DNA from: Vallitaleaceae bacterium | GTDB lineage: Bacteria; Bacillota; Clostridia; Lachnospirales; Vallitaleaceae | NCBI GenBank assembly: GCA_028277605.1 | Contig: JANQFZ010000050.1 | Location: forward strand, 37,761-101,760 | Direction of reading: 5' to 3' | Length of the DNA stretch: 64,000 bases | Shown: positions 36,224-45,050 of the stretch, piece after piece | Layout: each line of letters opens with the position of its first letter | Numbering within the stretch: the stretch's first letter is position 1 | Position numbers and translations under genes: made by a program | Notes under the pieces: generated by a model | The model's database searches: none | Told to the model about the DNA's origin: nothing | What the model saw: only the letters and a program-made list of their open reading frames with translations

Positions 36224-36838
36224 CTATGCATTTAATTCATTTTGTAACTGCTCAATAAAACGCAAGTTTCTAGAAGTCTTCTTATGTTCGGATTGTATAA
36301 TACAATGTATCTCATTAGTACATGTAGTTAAGTCATCATTTACAACGCAATAATCATATTGATTGACTACTTTGGACTCCTCTAATGCTTGTTTAAGTCT
36401 CATATTTATAACCGCCATATCTTCAGTTCCTCTAGATATCAGCCTTCTTCTCAACTCTTTTATGGTTGGAGGGGTAATAAATATTAACAAAGCTCCTGGA
36501 TACTTCTGTTTAACTTTTAGTGCTCCCTGCATCTCAATCTCTAAAATGACATCGCGACCTTCTGAACTTTTTTGCTCTATATAGTGACGCGGCGTTCCAT
36601 AATAATGATTGCAGTATGTAGCCCATTCAATTAAATCCTTACGTTCAATCATATCACAAAAGACTTGGTCAGTAACGAAAAAATAGTCTCTGCCTTCTAC
36701 TTCTCCCTGCCTAGGTTGTCTCGTAGTAGCAGAAATAGATAATGTATAATTATAACGCTTTAACAGTTCTTTTACAACTGTTCCTTTTCCAGAACCAGAA
36801 AATCCTGATATAATAATTAATAACCCATCTGGATTCAT
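36224..36838 (-). CDS. gmk: guanylate kinase
   Basis: Gmk phosphorylates GMP to GDP. The 204-residue product has the P-loop SGFSGSGKGTVVKEL (with Phe in the position where most have Pro), the GMP-binding SATTRQPRQGEVEGRDYFF, and LLIFITPPTIKELRRRL. The start MNPDGLLIIISG at 36836-36838 fits the family; a TTG seven codons upstream overlaps the remA stop codon. AAGGTGA precedes the chosen start. Confidence 0.96.
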   Translation of the reverse strand: MNPDGLLIIISGFSGSGKGTVVKELLKRYNYTLSISATTRQPRQGEVEGRDYFFVTDQVFCDMIERKDLIEWATYCNHYYGTPRHYIEQKSSEGRDVILEIEMQGALKVKQKYPGALLIFITPPTIKELRRRLISRGTEDMAVINMRLKQALEESKVVNQYDYCVVNDDLTTCTNEIHCIIQSEHKKTSRNLRFIEQLQNELNA

Positions 36839-36855
36839 TTCATTCACCTTTCCAA

Positions 36856-37116
36856 TCAAGTCATCTTCTGTGTATCTTTACCATCCAATCGATGTCCAAC
36901 GGTTTCAGGCTGGATGGATGATAAAATAATATGACCGCTATCCATAATAATAACCGCTCTTGTTCTTCTTCCATATGTAGCATCAATTAATTGACTATCT
37001 TGCCTAGCGTTTTGTACCATTCTTTTTATTGGAGCAGATTCAGGACTAACGATGGCTAGTATTCGGTTAGCGAAAACAATATTTCCAAACCCTATATTAA
37101 TAAGTTTTATTGGCAT
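36856..37116 (-). CDS. remA: RemA/DUF370 DNA-binding protein
   Basis: RemA in Bacillus is an atypical DNA-binding protein that activates matrix and osmoprotection operons; in clostridia the role is less known. The 86-residue product starts [20 protein letters not shown] and contains [39 protein letters not shown] and [14 protein letters not shown], the family core. The ATG follows GGGGGATGTTTG. It lies between yicC and gmk, as in most Firmicutes. Confidence 0.94.
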   Translation of the reverse strand: MPIKLINIGFGNIVFANRILAIVSPESAPIKRMVQNARQDSQLIDATYGRRTRAVIIMDSGHIILSSIQPETVGHRLDGKDTQKMT

Positions 37117-37133
37117 CAAACATCCCCCAGTCC

Positions 37134-38009
37134 TTACTCAATATTTTGAATCTGTTCTCTTATCTTTTCTATTTCTGTCTTAAGCTCCAAGGCTTGATTA
37201 GAAATATCTATATGATTTGCTTTTGAAAGTATAGTATTAGATTCTCTATTCATCTCTTGAGCAAGAAAATCTAGCTTTCTACCTACAGAACCTTGTCCTG
37301 ATAAGGTTGTTGTAACATGTTTCAAATGACTCTTTAATCTAACAATTTCTTCATCTATACAGCATTTATCAGCAAAAAAAGCCACTTCATTAGCAAGCTT
37401 GGCATCATCAACTTTCATAGTTAAGAGTTCTTGTACTCTGTTTTCTAATTTTTCCTTATAGAATACAACAACTTGAGGAGATTTTTCCTCAATTACACCA
37501 ACCACATCTGACATGAAGTCTATTTTTTTTATGATGTCTATCTTTAATTGTTCACCTTCTAAGCTTCTAGATTCAACCACCTTTTCTAAAGCTACTTCAA
37601 GCGCATCATTTAATGCCTGCCATAGTAAATTTTCATTATTATCTTTTTCTTTTAACTGAAAAACCTCAGGTAATCTTATAATATGGGATAGACGAATATC
37701 ATTATCTAAATCAAAATCATGACTGATATTGCCAAAATGCTTAAGGTACTGCTTTAATAAGTCTGCATTATAAGTTATACTGTCACTGTCCTCTGACTGG
37801 TCTTCATAGCCTATAAAAACATCTATTTTCCCTCTAGATAAACTTTTTTTAATTTTATTCCTTACATTATTCTCCAGAAATAAGAGTTTCCTAGGCATCC
37901 GAATGTTAACGTCACAGTATCTATGATTAACTGTTTTGATTTCAACACTCATGCGTCTGCCTTCATCACAATATTCTCCTCTTCCAAAACCTGTCATGCT
38001 TTTAATCAA
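37134..38009 (-). CDS. yicC: YicC/YloC family endoribonuclease
   Basis: YicC-family proteins are conserved RNases that degrade regulatory RNAs or mRNAs in tested bacteria. The product (291 residues) starts with [15 protein letters not shown], contains [20 protein letters not shown] and ends with the conserved DUF1732 segment [21 protein letters not shown] favour a TTG start at 38007-38009, giving (M)IKSMTGFG as in relatives; a GTG three codons upstream and an ATG four codons downstream are alternatives. Confidence 0.92.
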   Translation of the reverse strand: MIKSMTGFGRGEYCDEGRRMSVEIKTVNHRYCDVNIRMPRKLLFLENNVRNKIKKSLSRGKIDVFIGYEDQSEDSDSITYNADLLKQYLKHFGNISHDFDLDNDIRLSHIIRLPEVFQLKEKDNNENLLWQALNDALEVALEKVVESRSLEGEQLKIDIIKKIDFMSDVVGVIEEKSPQVVVFYKEKLENRVQELLTMKVDDAKLANEVAFFADKCCIDEEIVRLKSHLKHVTTTLSGQGSVGRKLDFLAQEMNRESNTILSKANHIDISNQALELKTEIEKIREQIQNIE

Positions 38010-38061
38010 ATTTATCACTCTTTCTTAATAAGACATGGATAAATAATATTAATATGGGGTT

Positions 38062-38090
38062 ATTATACCTTAGACCTATAGTATAGTCAA
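38062..38090 (-). promoter_or_regulatory. sigma-A promoter for the yicC-remA-gmk-rpoZ operon
   Basis: TTGACT (38085-38090), 17 nt, TATAAT (38062-38067) on the minus strand, about 50 bases from the yicC start. Downstream genes run on the same strand, with few gaps, as far as rsgA. Confidence 0.8.
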
Positions 38091-38170
38091 TAAATCCATT
38101 GTTCAAACCAATACTTGTTATGCTATGCCCTATAACCAGATACACTTTGAAATGCCCATGTATATGAAAG

Positions 38171-38653
38171 TTATAAAGCACTTTTCCCTGTTATATGGTC
38201 AATATCCAGTCTTAGCAGCACCATTTTTTCATAAATATCATCACGACTCAAATAGCGTGTTTTCATTTGTTCTGTTACCTCTTCAAGATGGTTTAGCAAA
38301 ACATTTAGAGCATGTTTTTTTTCATCCAGCTCGTTCACCACTCTCATTTCACCAAACAAAACAATAGAGCTGTACAAATGATTGCATTGACCATGAACAT
38401 ATCCCTTATCCTCAATGATAGTTGCACATACCTTAGTATTCTGTTTAAGAAAATCCAACTTTAATCCTTTTTTAGCTGAATGAAAGTATAAAGCATGTTT
38501 TTGTTCATCAAAACCATAGCTTAATGTCACAACATAAGGCTGCCCTTCATGACACATTCCAATGGTCGTATACTTCCCCCGCTTCACAATCTCAATCTTA
38601 AGTTCTTCATTAGTTATCTCTTTATCTTTCTTCTGCATATGATAAGCTTTCAA
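38171..38653 (-). CDS. pyridoxamine 5'-phosphate oxidase family protein (NimA-like)
   Basis: A split-barrel flavin-binding protein of the PNPOx-like group, close to the nitroimidazole-reductase (Nim) branch by pattern. The 160-residue product shows KRGKYTTIGMCHEGQPYVVT, LSYGFDEQKHALYFHSAKKG, KLDFLKQNTKVCATII and a C-terminal VLLRLDIDHITGK. The substrate is unknown. The start is probably a TTG at 38653, eight bases after GGGGAT; an ATG five codons in is possible. It stands alone upstream of yicC. Confidence 0.85.
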   Translation of the reverse strand: MKAYHMQKKDKEITNEELKIEIVKRGKYTTIGMCHEGQPYVVTLSYGFDEQKHALYFHSAKKGLKLDFLKQNTKVCATIIEDKGYVHGQCNHLYSSIVLFGEMRVVNELDEKKHALNVLLNHLEEVTEQMKTRYLSRDDIYEKMVLLRLDIDHITGKSAL

Positions 38654-38742
38654 TTGTCCGTATCCCCTTCTATATAATTATAAATTTATTTATCACATAT
38701 TAACTTATGTTTTATATGGGTTTTATAATTTCATTCTGAACG

Positions 38743-38898
38743 AGAAATTTAGCATCCCAAAATGATTGACAGAAAGGGTGAATAGTATTAGCACCACAGC
38801 GAAACAGGAGTGGAGCGTAACCCCTACTAAACAAGGACGTTTAGGGGGTTATGGAGCTAATACTATTCACCCTTGGCTCTCCTACATGCTAAAATTCG
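38743..38898. repeat. dispersed structured repeat, copy 3
   Basis: Copy 3 of the element, in the same orientation as the others. The outer arms are shorter here: AAATTTAGC (38745-38753) and GCTAAAATT (38888-38896). The 19-bp stem (38774-38792 with 38856-38874) is perfect, and the 63-nt core differs from copy 1 at three positions. It lies between the NimA-like gene and the plus-strand hydrolase gene; the rest of the 38654-39022 gap shows no gene. Confidence 0.88.
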
Positions 38899-39022
38899 AC
38901 TGTTATATTTATTATACCTTCATTTCTAAATATTGTAAAATTAAACCTCTATGATCATAGCATTATTTTCTATAGGTAGTTCATGCTATTTTTGAATAAT
39001 TTACCTTGTAAAAAGTTGCTTG

Positions 39023-39051
39023 TTGTTTACATAACATATATTTGTTATGAT
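39023..39051 (+). promoter_or_regulatory. sigma-A promoter for the SleB-type hydrolase gene
   Basis: TTGTTT (39023-39028), 17 nt, TATGAT (39046-39051) on the plus strand, 43 bases before the start codon. Confidence 0.6.
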
Positions 39052-39093
39052 AGTGCTTGTACGCTCTTAAATTTAAGGAAAGGGGAGAAAGAA

Positions 39094-40056
39094 ATGAGAA
39101 AGCTAAAAATCTTTATTTTATCAATTGTATTGGGAATTTTATTTTCTACGACCGGCTATGCAGCTTCCTATGAAATGCATACGGTTAACGAAGGTGAAAG
39201 CTACTGGAAAATATCCGATGCCTATAATATAAGTGTAGGCAGCTTATTACAAATCAATAATGCTGTTAACCATACGCTTAATGCTGGCAATCTAATAAAA
39301 GTTAAACCCTTAAAGAAAACTATCTCTATATTTGTTAATGGCAATAAGCTTATACTAGATGTACAGCCCTACATCGAAAATCGTAGAACTCATGTACCCA
39401 TTCGATTTATTAGTGAAGCTTTGTCAGCAGAAGTATCATGGAACAGTCAAACACAAGCTGCTGTTATACGCAGTGGGGGTAAAACCATAACCTTGCCTAT
39501 AGGTTCAAGTACTGCTTATGTTAATGGTACACCCCATCAATTAGATGCCGAGATACAATTATATCAGGGCAGAACATTTATTCCTGTTCGATTTGTTTCT
39601 GAAGTTTTAGGCTGTACAGTTCAATGGAATGGTAGCACTTATTCAGTTATAATTAATAGCGCCACTAATAAAACATTAAAAACGGCAACTGCAACTTATA
39701 CTCAAGACGATTTATATTGGTTATCACGAATTGTTGAATCCGAAGCCACTGGTGAATCTTATGCTGGTAAACTCGCAGTAGCTAATGTAATCATAAATAG
39801 AAAAAATCATAAAGAATTCCCTAATACAATCAAAGGTGTTATTTTTGATGGCGAACAGTTTACACCTGTAGCTAATGGAACCATTTATAATACACCAACA
39901 CAAGAAAGTATTAATGCTGCTAAAGAAGCATTAGAAGGGCATAACAATATAAGTTCGTGTTTGTTCTTCCTAAATCCTAAAAAATCTATAAGCACATGGA
40001 TTCAGAAGAATAGAACCTTCTATAAATCAGTAGGCAATCATGACTTTTATATGTAA
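39094..40056 (+). CDS. LysM/stalk-domain/SleB-type cell wall hydrolase
   Basis: A secreted peptidoglycan hydrolase of 320 residues. Order of parts: signal peptide (about 1-24, ending GYAA), one LysM motif (MHTVNEGESYWKISDAYNIS), two copper-amine-oxidase-N-like stalk repeats (VPIRFISEALSAEVSW and IPVRFVSEVLGCTVQW), and a C-terminal Hydrolase_2 (SleB/CwlJ) domain with ARIVESEATGESYAGKLAVA-like sequence at LSRIVESEATGESYAGKLAV, VIINRKNHKEFP and LFFLNPKKS. The ATG follows AAGGGGAGAAAGAA. Such proteins are cortex- or wall-lytic; a germination role is possible but the vegetative-type promoter argues for a growth-phase role. Confidence 0.9.
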   Translation: MRKLKIFILSIVLGILFSTTGYAASYEMHTVNEGESYWKISDAYNISVGSLLQINNAVNHTLNAGNLIKVKPLKKTISIFVNGNKLILDVQPYIENRRTHVPIRFISEALSAEVSWNSQTQAAVIRSGGKTITLPIGSSTAYVNGTPHQLDAEIQLYQGRTFIPVRFVSEVLGCTVQWNGSTYSVIINSATNKTLKTATATYTQDDLYWLSRIVESEATGESYAGKLAVANVIINRKNHKEFPNTIKGVIFDGEQFTPVANGTIYNTPTQESINAAKEALEGHNNISSCLFFLNPKKSISTWIQKNRTFYKSVGNHDFYM

Positions 40057-40061
40057 TATAA

Positions 40062-40106
40062 AGCAGGAGGCATCTCTATCCTAAAGAGATACCTCCTGCT
40101 TTTTTT
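40062..40106 (+). terminator. intrinsic terminator of the hydrolase gene
   Basis: AGCAGGAGGCATCTCT (40062-40077) pairs with AGAGATACCTCCTGCT (40085-40100), one mismatch, followed by TTTTTT. Confidence 0.92.
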
Positions 40107-40159
40107 ATTCATGTATAGCATTTCCCTTAACTGTCCCTTAACCCGTGTTAGTCAACTCT

Positions 40160-40888
40160 TTAAGATATCATCTCAATAAAATAAGTGATAGCTAAAACTA
40201 ATCCTGATAAGATTAAGATAACATGAACAACTTGGTTAGCAGTCTTTTCCTTTAACTTTGATGACATATTAATGCCGAGAAAGAGTCCAAGAAAAACAGC
40301 TGGAGATAAGGTTAAGGCTAATCGAATAGCATAAGCATTGAGAAGTCCCCCTGTTCCATACAATACTAACCTTGAGAAATTATCAATAAGAAATACGAGA
40401 CATAGATTAGCTCTAAAAGCATTTTTATTACCAACTGACTGAGTGATGTATAGGACAATAGGAAGTGCTATACCGTACATACCTGCTAACACCCCAGATA
40501 GAACTCCAATGACCACAAGTACCCATCGATTAAATCGATAGGTTTTGTTTTGACTAAGTATTCTATACAGACCGATACCTGCCACTACCACTCCTAAGAC
40601 TAATTTTAATCCTTCTACTCTCATGTATTTTAAAAACAGCATGCCCGGAATATTTCCAAGAATTATAAGTCCGCCTAAAGGTAGAACTAATCTTAGGTCA
40701 ATGTGTTTTTTTTCTTTCCAAGTAATGATTAAATTAGTAGGCACACTAAAAAGCAAGTCTATTGGGGACGTTATGGTTGGACTGACATGAAAAGCATATA
40801 AAGGCGCCATAATAACGGTATTGCCAAATCCTGTCAACCCTTTAATAAAGTACGATAGTACGGTTATCAAGAATAAATATATGTACAT
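40160..40888 (-). CDS. TauE/SafE family permease
   Basis: A membrane protein of 242 residues with about eight hydrophobic segments, belonging by pattern to the TauE/SafE (DUF81) group that moves sulfite, sulfonates or related anions. GFGNTVIMAPLYAF in the first loop and the internal GVLSGVLAGMYGIALPIVLYI repeat reflect the two-fold pseudo-symmetry of the family. The start follows AGAAGGAGACCTAAG. The substrate cannot be told from sequence; no sulfur genes are nearby. Confidence 0.85.
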   Translation of the reverse strand: MYIYLFLITVLSYFIKGLTGFGNTVIMAPLYAFHVSPTITSPIDLLFSVPTNLIITWKEKKHIDLRLVLPLGGLIILGNIPGMLFLKYMRVEGLKLVLGVVVAGIGLYRILSQNKTYRFNRWVLVVIGVLSGVLAGMYGIALPIVLYITQSVGNKNAFRANLCLVFLIDNFSRLVLYGTGGLLNAYAIRLALTLSPAVFLGLFLGINMSSKLKEKTANQVVHVILILSGLVLAITYFIEMIS

Positions 40889-40912
40889 CTTAGGTCTCCT
40901 TCTAGCCTACGT

Positions 40913-40952
40913 AAAAAAGACATCGGCTTACCTCCTGTGTATCCAATGTCTT
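40913..40952 (-). terminator. intrinsic terminator of the ytfI-ytfJ operon
   Basis: AAGACATTGG / CCGATGTCTT on the minus strand (40917-40926 with 40943-40952, one wobble), followed by a T-run (40918 down to 40913). Confidence 0.85.
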
Positions 40953-40965
40953 TAGTCAAGTTTTT

Positions 40966-41331
40966 TTATATCTCTGGTTTATCAGGCTTGTTATCTTTCT
41001 TAAATGAGAATCTATCCATTAAATCAGGCACAAGATCAATGAGTTTGGTAATACTATCTTGATTCTTAACATTAACCAGTTTGGTTAATCCGTTATGAAT
41101 GACTAATACAGCACTTGGTGAAATTTTAGCACCTAAAGCACCACCACCACCGCCAGTCTTTTTCTCATCTGAGGATGATGCTCCAGCACCAAGACCAAAG
41201 GATACATCTACCAATGGTAAGATGATGGTATCACCAATATGAACAGCTTCGCCAACAACTGTTTTTGTTGTAATAAAGTTCTCCATTCCATTAAATAAAG
41301 ACTCGACCGAATTTTTAAAACTAGATTCCAT
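40966..41331 (-). CDS. ytfJ: GerW/YtfJ family spore protein
   Basis: YtfJ (GerW) is a sporulation-associated protein needed for normal germination in Bacillus. The 121-residue product has NSVESLFNGMENFITTKTVVGE, VHIGDTIILPLVDVSFGLGA, a glycine-rich loop with GGGGGALGAKISPSAVLVI and a C-terminal charged tail. It is three bases downstream of the ytfI-like gene, whose last codons (AAAGGAGGC) provide its ribosome-binding site, so the two are coupled. Confidence 0.93.
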   Translation of the reverse strand: MESSFKNSVESLFNGMENFITTKTVVGEAVHIGDTIILPLVDVSFGLGAGASSSDEKKTGGGGGALGAKISPSAVLVIHNGLTKLVNVKNQDSITKLIDLVPDLMDRFSFKKDNKPDKPEI

Positions 41332-41334
41332 GTT

Positions 41335-42210
41335 TTAGCCTCCTTTTACTTCCTTAATAAATGTCCTAACTTCTTTATCTAGGATGAGTTTTAATATATA
41401 TTTTACAACCACAAAATTATAAATACTGCCTTTGCCAGCAAATGAGCCACGAAACCCAGGCTGCTCAAAATCTGGAACTATTTTGATATTATTTGCAGCT
41501 AAGCTGTAAAATATGCTCAAGGCACCTACTATATATCCTGTCGTTGCTGGATCTTCGTTACCTATAATAAGATAAATCTGATATTGGTTTGGTAAGATGT
41601 GCTTTAGTATCTTAATGATACTGCTGACTATTTTTTTTAGTACTTTTTTATTCTCGTCTGATAAAAATTCTTTAATTGTATTGTTGGTATCTAGTACCGA
41701 TGTTTTTTTATTCTTACTATGATGACTTGCTGAATGACTTGGTTTATCTTTCTTAGAAGTCATTTCATTATCAGTATTGTTGTGGACATTTTTATCTTTA
41801 TTTTTTCTTTTGCTTTTTTCAATTGTATGAACTTCAACCGTTTCTCTATTATCACTTGGAGTCTCTGCTTTGTGAACAGACTTGTTTTTTTCCATCACTG
41901 GTTTAGCTTTTTTCACAGATGATGCTTCCTTACTATCTGTTTTAGCCTTCTGTGTAATTTTTTTTATGGGTATGCCAAAAAGTCTTATGCTTACAGCAGC
42001 ATCTCCTTCTTTTAGAGTCAATTTAATCCATAAAATTTTGAATAGCCACGATATAACAGCATGTCCCTCTAAAGTATCCATTCTGGAACCCTTAACCTTA
42101 TATTCAATGGGAACAACTAAAACAATAAGTAGCACAAATAAAACAAGTCCAATGAGACCTAATAGAACATACAGTAGTATTTTTAATATGAATAAAAGCA
42201 CTGCAATCAT
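41335..42210 (-). CDS. ytfI: DUF2953 (YtfI-like) protein
   Basis: A membrane-anchored protein of 291 residues, with one or two N-terminal helices (about 1-30), a DUF2953 N-terminal domain (VIVPIEYKVKGSRMDTLEGHAVISWLFKIL-like stretch, about 30-75), a long low-complexity linker rich in Lys, Ser, Asp and Asn (about 85-165) and a C-terminal domain with YQIYLIIGNEDPATTGYIVGAL. The DUF2953 gene next to ytfJ is the conserved ytfI-ytfJ arrangement of spore formers. Function is unknown beyond this link. Confidence 0.85.
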   Translation of the reverse strand: MIAVLLFILKILLYVLLGLIGLVLFVLLIVLVVPIEYKVKGSRMDTLEGHAVISWLFKILWIKLTLKEGDAAVSIRLFGIPIKKITQKAKTDSKEASSVKKAKPVMEKNKSVHKAETPSDNRETVEVHTIEKSKRKNKDKNVHNNTDNEMTSKKDKPSHSASHHSKNKKTSVLDTNNTIKEFLSDENKKVLKKIVSSIIKILKHILPNQYQIYLIIGNEDPATTGYIVGALSIFYSLAANNIKIVPDFEQPGFRGSFAGKGSIYNFVVVKYILKLILDKEVRTFIKEVKGG

Positions 42211-42219
42211 AATTTCACC

Positions 42220-42903
42220 TTATTCTGGTATTATTCTTCTCTTCACTTTTTCACCTAGTAAAATAACTAGCAATGAAAGAATGACAAAAGCAGCTAAAAG
42301 TATTAAAGCTGTAGTAAAGAAAAACACCTCTGGCACCATATTGATAAGTATATCTGTTTCTGGATTTAAAATCCATAAATCATTAGAGAAAAAAAGCAAA
42401 TGAAACCATGTAAAGTACTTATTAAAATCAACAATCATTAAAATCCCTATTAAGACTATTAACGAAATAATGCCAGTAAATACATATTTTATAGAAGATA
42501 GTGCTTGAAATAATAGTTTTTTACTTCGCCACAGCATAAGGGGTAAAATCACTAAGAGGAGTACTAAACTGTAATTCCTAATTTTCGTGCTGTTTACAAA
42601 TAAACGTTTAACATCTACCATATGCAACTTTTCTCGTTCGTTGAAAACTTCTCTATCAAAACCGTCTATTTTTGCGGTCATGTTCAATGTACCTCTTTTC
42701 CCCTTTAGGTAATCCAGCATTTTTTCTGTAACTTCCATTAAATCATTCAATTCCATTTGTGTGTCTTGCATAATATTTCTTCCCGTGTAGTGCCACCGAT
42801 AATAACTTGTATTATAAACCAGACCTTCCATACATGTAAAGAACACTGTAAATAAAATACATACGGATACTATTATGTACAAGCATAAATGTATTACTTT
42901 CAT
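42220..42903 (-). CDS. TIGR01906/DUF1461 integral membrane protein
   Basis: The product has 227 residues with four to five hydrophobic segments. YRWHYTGRNI and the long extracellular loop with KGKRGTLNMTAKIDGFDREVFNERE and HMVDVKRLF match the DUF1461 pattern, where members are often linked to lipoprotein modification (Lit-like) although activity has been shown for only some. The ATG 42901-42903 follows GGAGGATAAA. It sits upstream of ytfI-ytfJ and ends nine bases before ytfI begins. Confidence 0.8.
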   Translation of the reverse strand: MKVIHLCLYIIVSVCILFTVFFTCMEGLVYNTSYYRWHYTGRNIMQDTQMELNDLMEVTEKMLDYLKGKRGTLNMTAKIDGFDREVFNEREKLHMVDVKRLFVNSTKIRNYSLVLLLVILPLMLWRSKKLLFQALSSIKYVFTGIISLIVLIGILMIVDFNKYFTWFHLLFFSNDLWILNPETDILINMVPEVFFFTTALILLAAFVILSLLVILLGEKVKRRIIPE

Positions 42904-42917
42904 TTTATCCTCCAAGT

Positions 42918-43223
42918 CTAAAAGTAGTCTTTTACCTTTAAATCATGCGTTCTACTGTAGATGGTATGAATGATTTCTTTTACAAGCTCTTTGGCATCCC
43001 TATTGGACTGAGCAACCCCAACAACAATTAATGTCTGCCCTCTATTTATGCATCTTTTGATTTCTTGGTCACTTACCAACTCAATAAGATTTTTTGATGT
43101 CTGAATAATAATTAAATAGGTCAATCCTTGAATAATCTTATCTTTATTTAATTTTTTTATAATTTTTTTTTGCTTTTTCACCTCTATCAAGGGACTAAAA
43201 AAAATCTTATTGGAACACTGCAT
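42918..43223 (-). CDS. hypothetical protein
   Basis: I do not recognise this 101-residue product. It opens with a basic, lysine-rich half (VKKQKKIIKKLNKDKIIQG), then alternates hydrophobic strands and helices: LTYLIIIQTSKNLIELVSD, GQTLIVVGVAQSNRDAKELV and IIHTIYSRTHDLKVKD. The pattern suggests a small alpha/beta fold, possibly nucleotide- or RNA-related, but no catalytic motif is visible. It is 14 bases upstream of the DUF1461 gene in the same operon. The ATG follows AGGATGGTTAGAAG. Confidence 0.7.
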   Translation of the reverse strand: MQCSNKIFFSPLIEVKKQKKIIKKLNKDKIIQGLTYLIIIQTSKNLIELVSDQEIKRCINRGQTLIVVGVAQSNRDAKELVKEIIHTIYSRTHDLKVKDYF

Positions 43224-43318
43224 CTTCTAACCATCCTTTTTAAAAAAAATAGAATGTTTTAAATATAGTATAGCAAAAAAAAATGAGAATACAAGCCCAC
43301 TCCTCATAAATATGTAAA

Positions 43319-43335
43319 GCAACCTTTTAGGTTGC
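43319..43335 (-). terminator. terminator-like hairpin after the small gene at 43356
   Basis: GCAACC-TTTTA-GGTTGC forms a 6-7 bp stem. On the minus strand it is followed by TTTACATATTTATG. It marks the end of the operon that begins at 48959. Confidence 0.6.
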
Positions 43336-43355
43336 CTTTGCTTACATTTCATTTA

Positions 43356-43526
43356 TTAACTGAGTGCTCTTTCTAGCTTGACTAATTGTGATGGTGGAAA
43401 AGCTCTTAGCATTTGCATATACTGTTCTTGTGTTAATCCTTCTGTATAACAATAGATATCCACCTTTTTATCTACACTAGCATTCCTAAATTGCTTAAAC
43501 AAATCGTTAAATTGGTTTGCTTCCAT
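43356..43526 (-). CDS. small hypothetical protein
   Basis: A 56-residue product, MEANQFNDLFKQFRNASVDK followed by KVDIYCYTEGLTQEQYMQML and RAFPPSQLVKLERALS. It looks like a short helical protein without membrane or metal motifs. I start at the ATG 43524-43526, preceded by AGAGGTTATCTTA. It is the last gene before the hairpin at 43319 and 66 bases below the unknown helical protein. Family not recognised. Confidence 0.7.
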   Translation of the reverse strand: MEANQFNDLFKQFRNASVDKKVDIYCYTEGLTQEQYMQMLRAFPPSQLVKLERALS

Positions 43527-43592
43527 TAAGATAACCTCTTTCATCATGTAGTCATTAGATATTATCCCCTCTATTTATAAATTTATCCTTAT

Positions 43593-45023
43593 TTAAACAT
43601 CATACTCTTCAATAATTTGGTTGATTAAAAGCTTGGAAGCTTGCTTCTCATCCTTATCCCTGCAATTAAGCAAAGCTTGAGTACTATAAGTATAAATTTC
43701 TTCAGGACTTTTAAAGAAAACAGGAAGCAATGATAAAACACTGCTGATGATAGCTCGTATCATGAACCTTGATTTAGTATCAAATTGTTGTTTAATAAAT
43801 GCATTCATTTGACGCTTAGCTTTTGCTAGTATGATTTCATCAACACAGCAATTAGAACTGTCTTCTTCATCCAACAAAGCAAATTGATTGCTGGATTGTA
43901 AAAGATCCAAGCACTCAATATCGTTAAAGATTTCTTCAAAATTATACTGCTGTATAGCCTTCGTATGAGAATTAAGACAAAGGGATACACATTCATTATA
44001 ATCTTTGATGTTATCTAAGATCCGCTCAAATTCCCCTTCGAGTGTATGTAGAGCAGCTTTCAGCTCAGTGTTTAATGTAAAACCTGAAATACTCTGGTTT
44101 TGAAGCAATGATAATACTTTTAACCCTTTGCAAATACTAGGACGCTCTTCTATTGTTTCATCCAAAGTCTTTATACTATATAACACACCTAGTGCATCAT
44201 TAATCAAGTCCACTGTTAATAAGTATAACGACATACTGTCCTTTATTTTATCAGCTATCCACAGTATTTCCTCGGTAATAAATAGATAAGTCTCTTTTGA
44301 GATAGACTCTATGTCTATTTTTAATAGCACTTCTAAACGGTTAAAAATCTCTTTAAAATACTGCCCATAGCCATGGATTTGTACTGGTGCTATGGTGTCT
44401 TTGATATTTTGAATATAATTTTCAAAAACTTTTAATTCTCCGCTCTTATATCTATCTAAGGATTGCTCAATATAATCTAAAAATTTGTTTTTTGTCATTC
44501 TTATAGGTAATTGAGCAATCACTTGCTTAATCTTTTCATTAATCAAGACATGATTATCGTTTTTAAAAATAAACTGCAATAGCCTTCCGCAGAAAGCTTC
44601 ATCTTCTTCAATAGACATACATACCTTTTTAAATCTGGCTTCTTTACGATTCATCATATATTCCATAGCATTAAGCTGATCACTATACCCTATAAGAACT
44701 TCCACATAACTTTTTAAATGTTCTTTATAGGTTAATAAAGCTTTTATATGGCTTATAGCCACCTCTTTAGAAGGATGAAGAATAAGAGATTTTGTTATAG
44801 TCTCTCTTATAGAGCCAACTACTTGAAAAGGCAATGCTTCTTTTTTCAAAACCTCTTGGTAGGAAGGCTCATTCACCATCTCTAACCAAGTCGTGGCATT
44901 CATTGTTAAGTTCATCAGCGAGAATTCTAAGTAATGGATTCTCTGGTTGTTAAGCATTTGTAGCATAGTCTCTGATACATTCTGGTTATTTTTTAAAATT
45001 TTTAATAGAGTTTTTTTATTCAT
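43593..45023 (-). CDS. unknown helical cytoplasmic protein in an ABC-2 operon
   Basis: I do not recognise this 476-residue product. It is predicted almost entirely helical, without signal peptide and with one short hydrophobic stretch (MIRAIISSVLSLLPVFF, about 430-446). A tandem CC pair lies at EEDSSNCCVDEIIL. The first 60 residues (MNKKTLLKILKNNQ onward) recall repeat-type scaffold proteins. It follows the second permease by 27 bases and is preceded by AGGAG, so it is most likely part of the same complex or its regulation. Function not assigned. Confidence 0.75.
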   Translation of the reverse strand: MNKKTLLKILKNNQNVSETMLQMLNNQRIHYLEFSLMNLTMNATTWLEMVNEPSYQEVLKKEALPFQVVGSIRETITKSLILHPSKEVAISHIKALLTYKEHLKSYVEVLIGYSDQLNAMEYMMNRKEARFKKVCMSIEEDEAFCGRLLQFIFKNDNHVLINEKIKQVIAQLPIRMTKNKFLDYIEQSLDRYKSGELKVFENYIQNIKDTIAPVQIHGYGQYFKEIFNRLEVLLKIDIESISKETYLFITEEILWIADKIKDSMSLYLLTVDLINDALGVLYSIKTLDETIEERPSICKGLKVLSLLQNQSISGFTLNTELKAALHTLEGEFERILDNIKDYNECVSLCLNSHTKAIQQYNFEEIFNDIECLDLLQSSNQFALLDEEDSSNCCVDEIILAKAKRQMNAFIKQQFDTKSRFMIRAIISSVLSLLPVFFKSPEEIYTYSTQALLNCRDKDEKQASKLLINQIIEEYDV

Positions 45024-45050
45024 GAATTCTTTACTCCTAGACCCAATATT

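Noticed and set aside
41734..42403. Overlapping plus-strand frames opposite the ytfI-like and DUF1461 genes
   Set aside because: They mirror hydrophobic or lysine-rich segments of the minus-strand genes; no ribosome-binding site or family resemblance.
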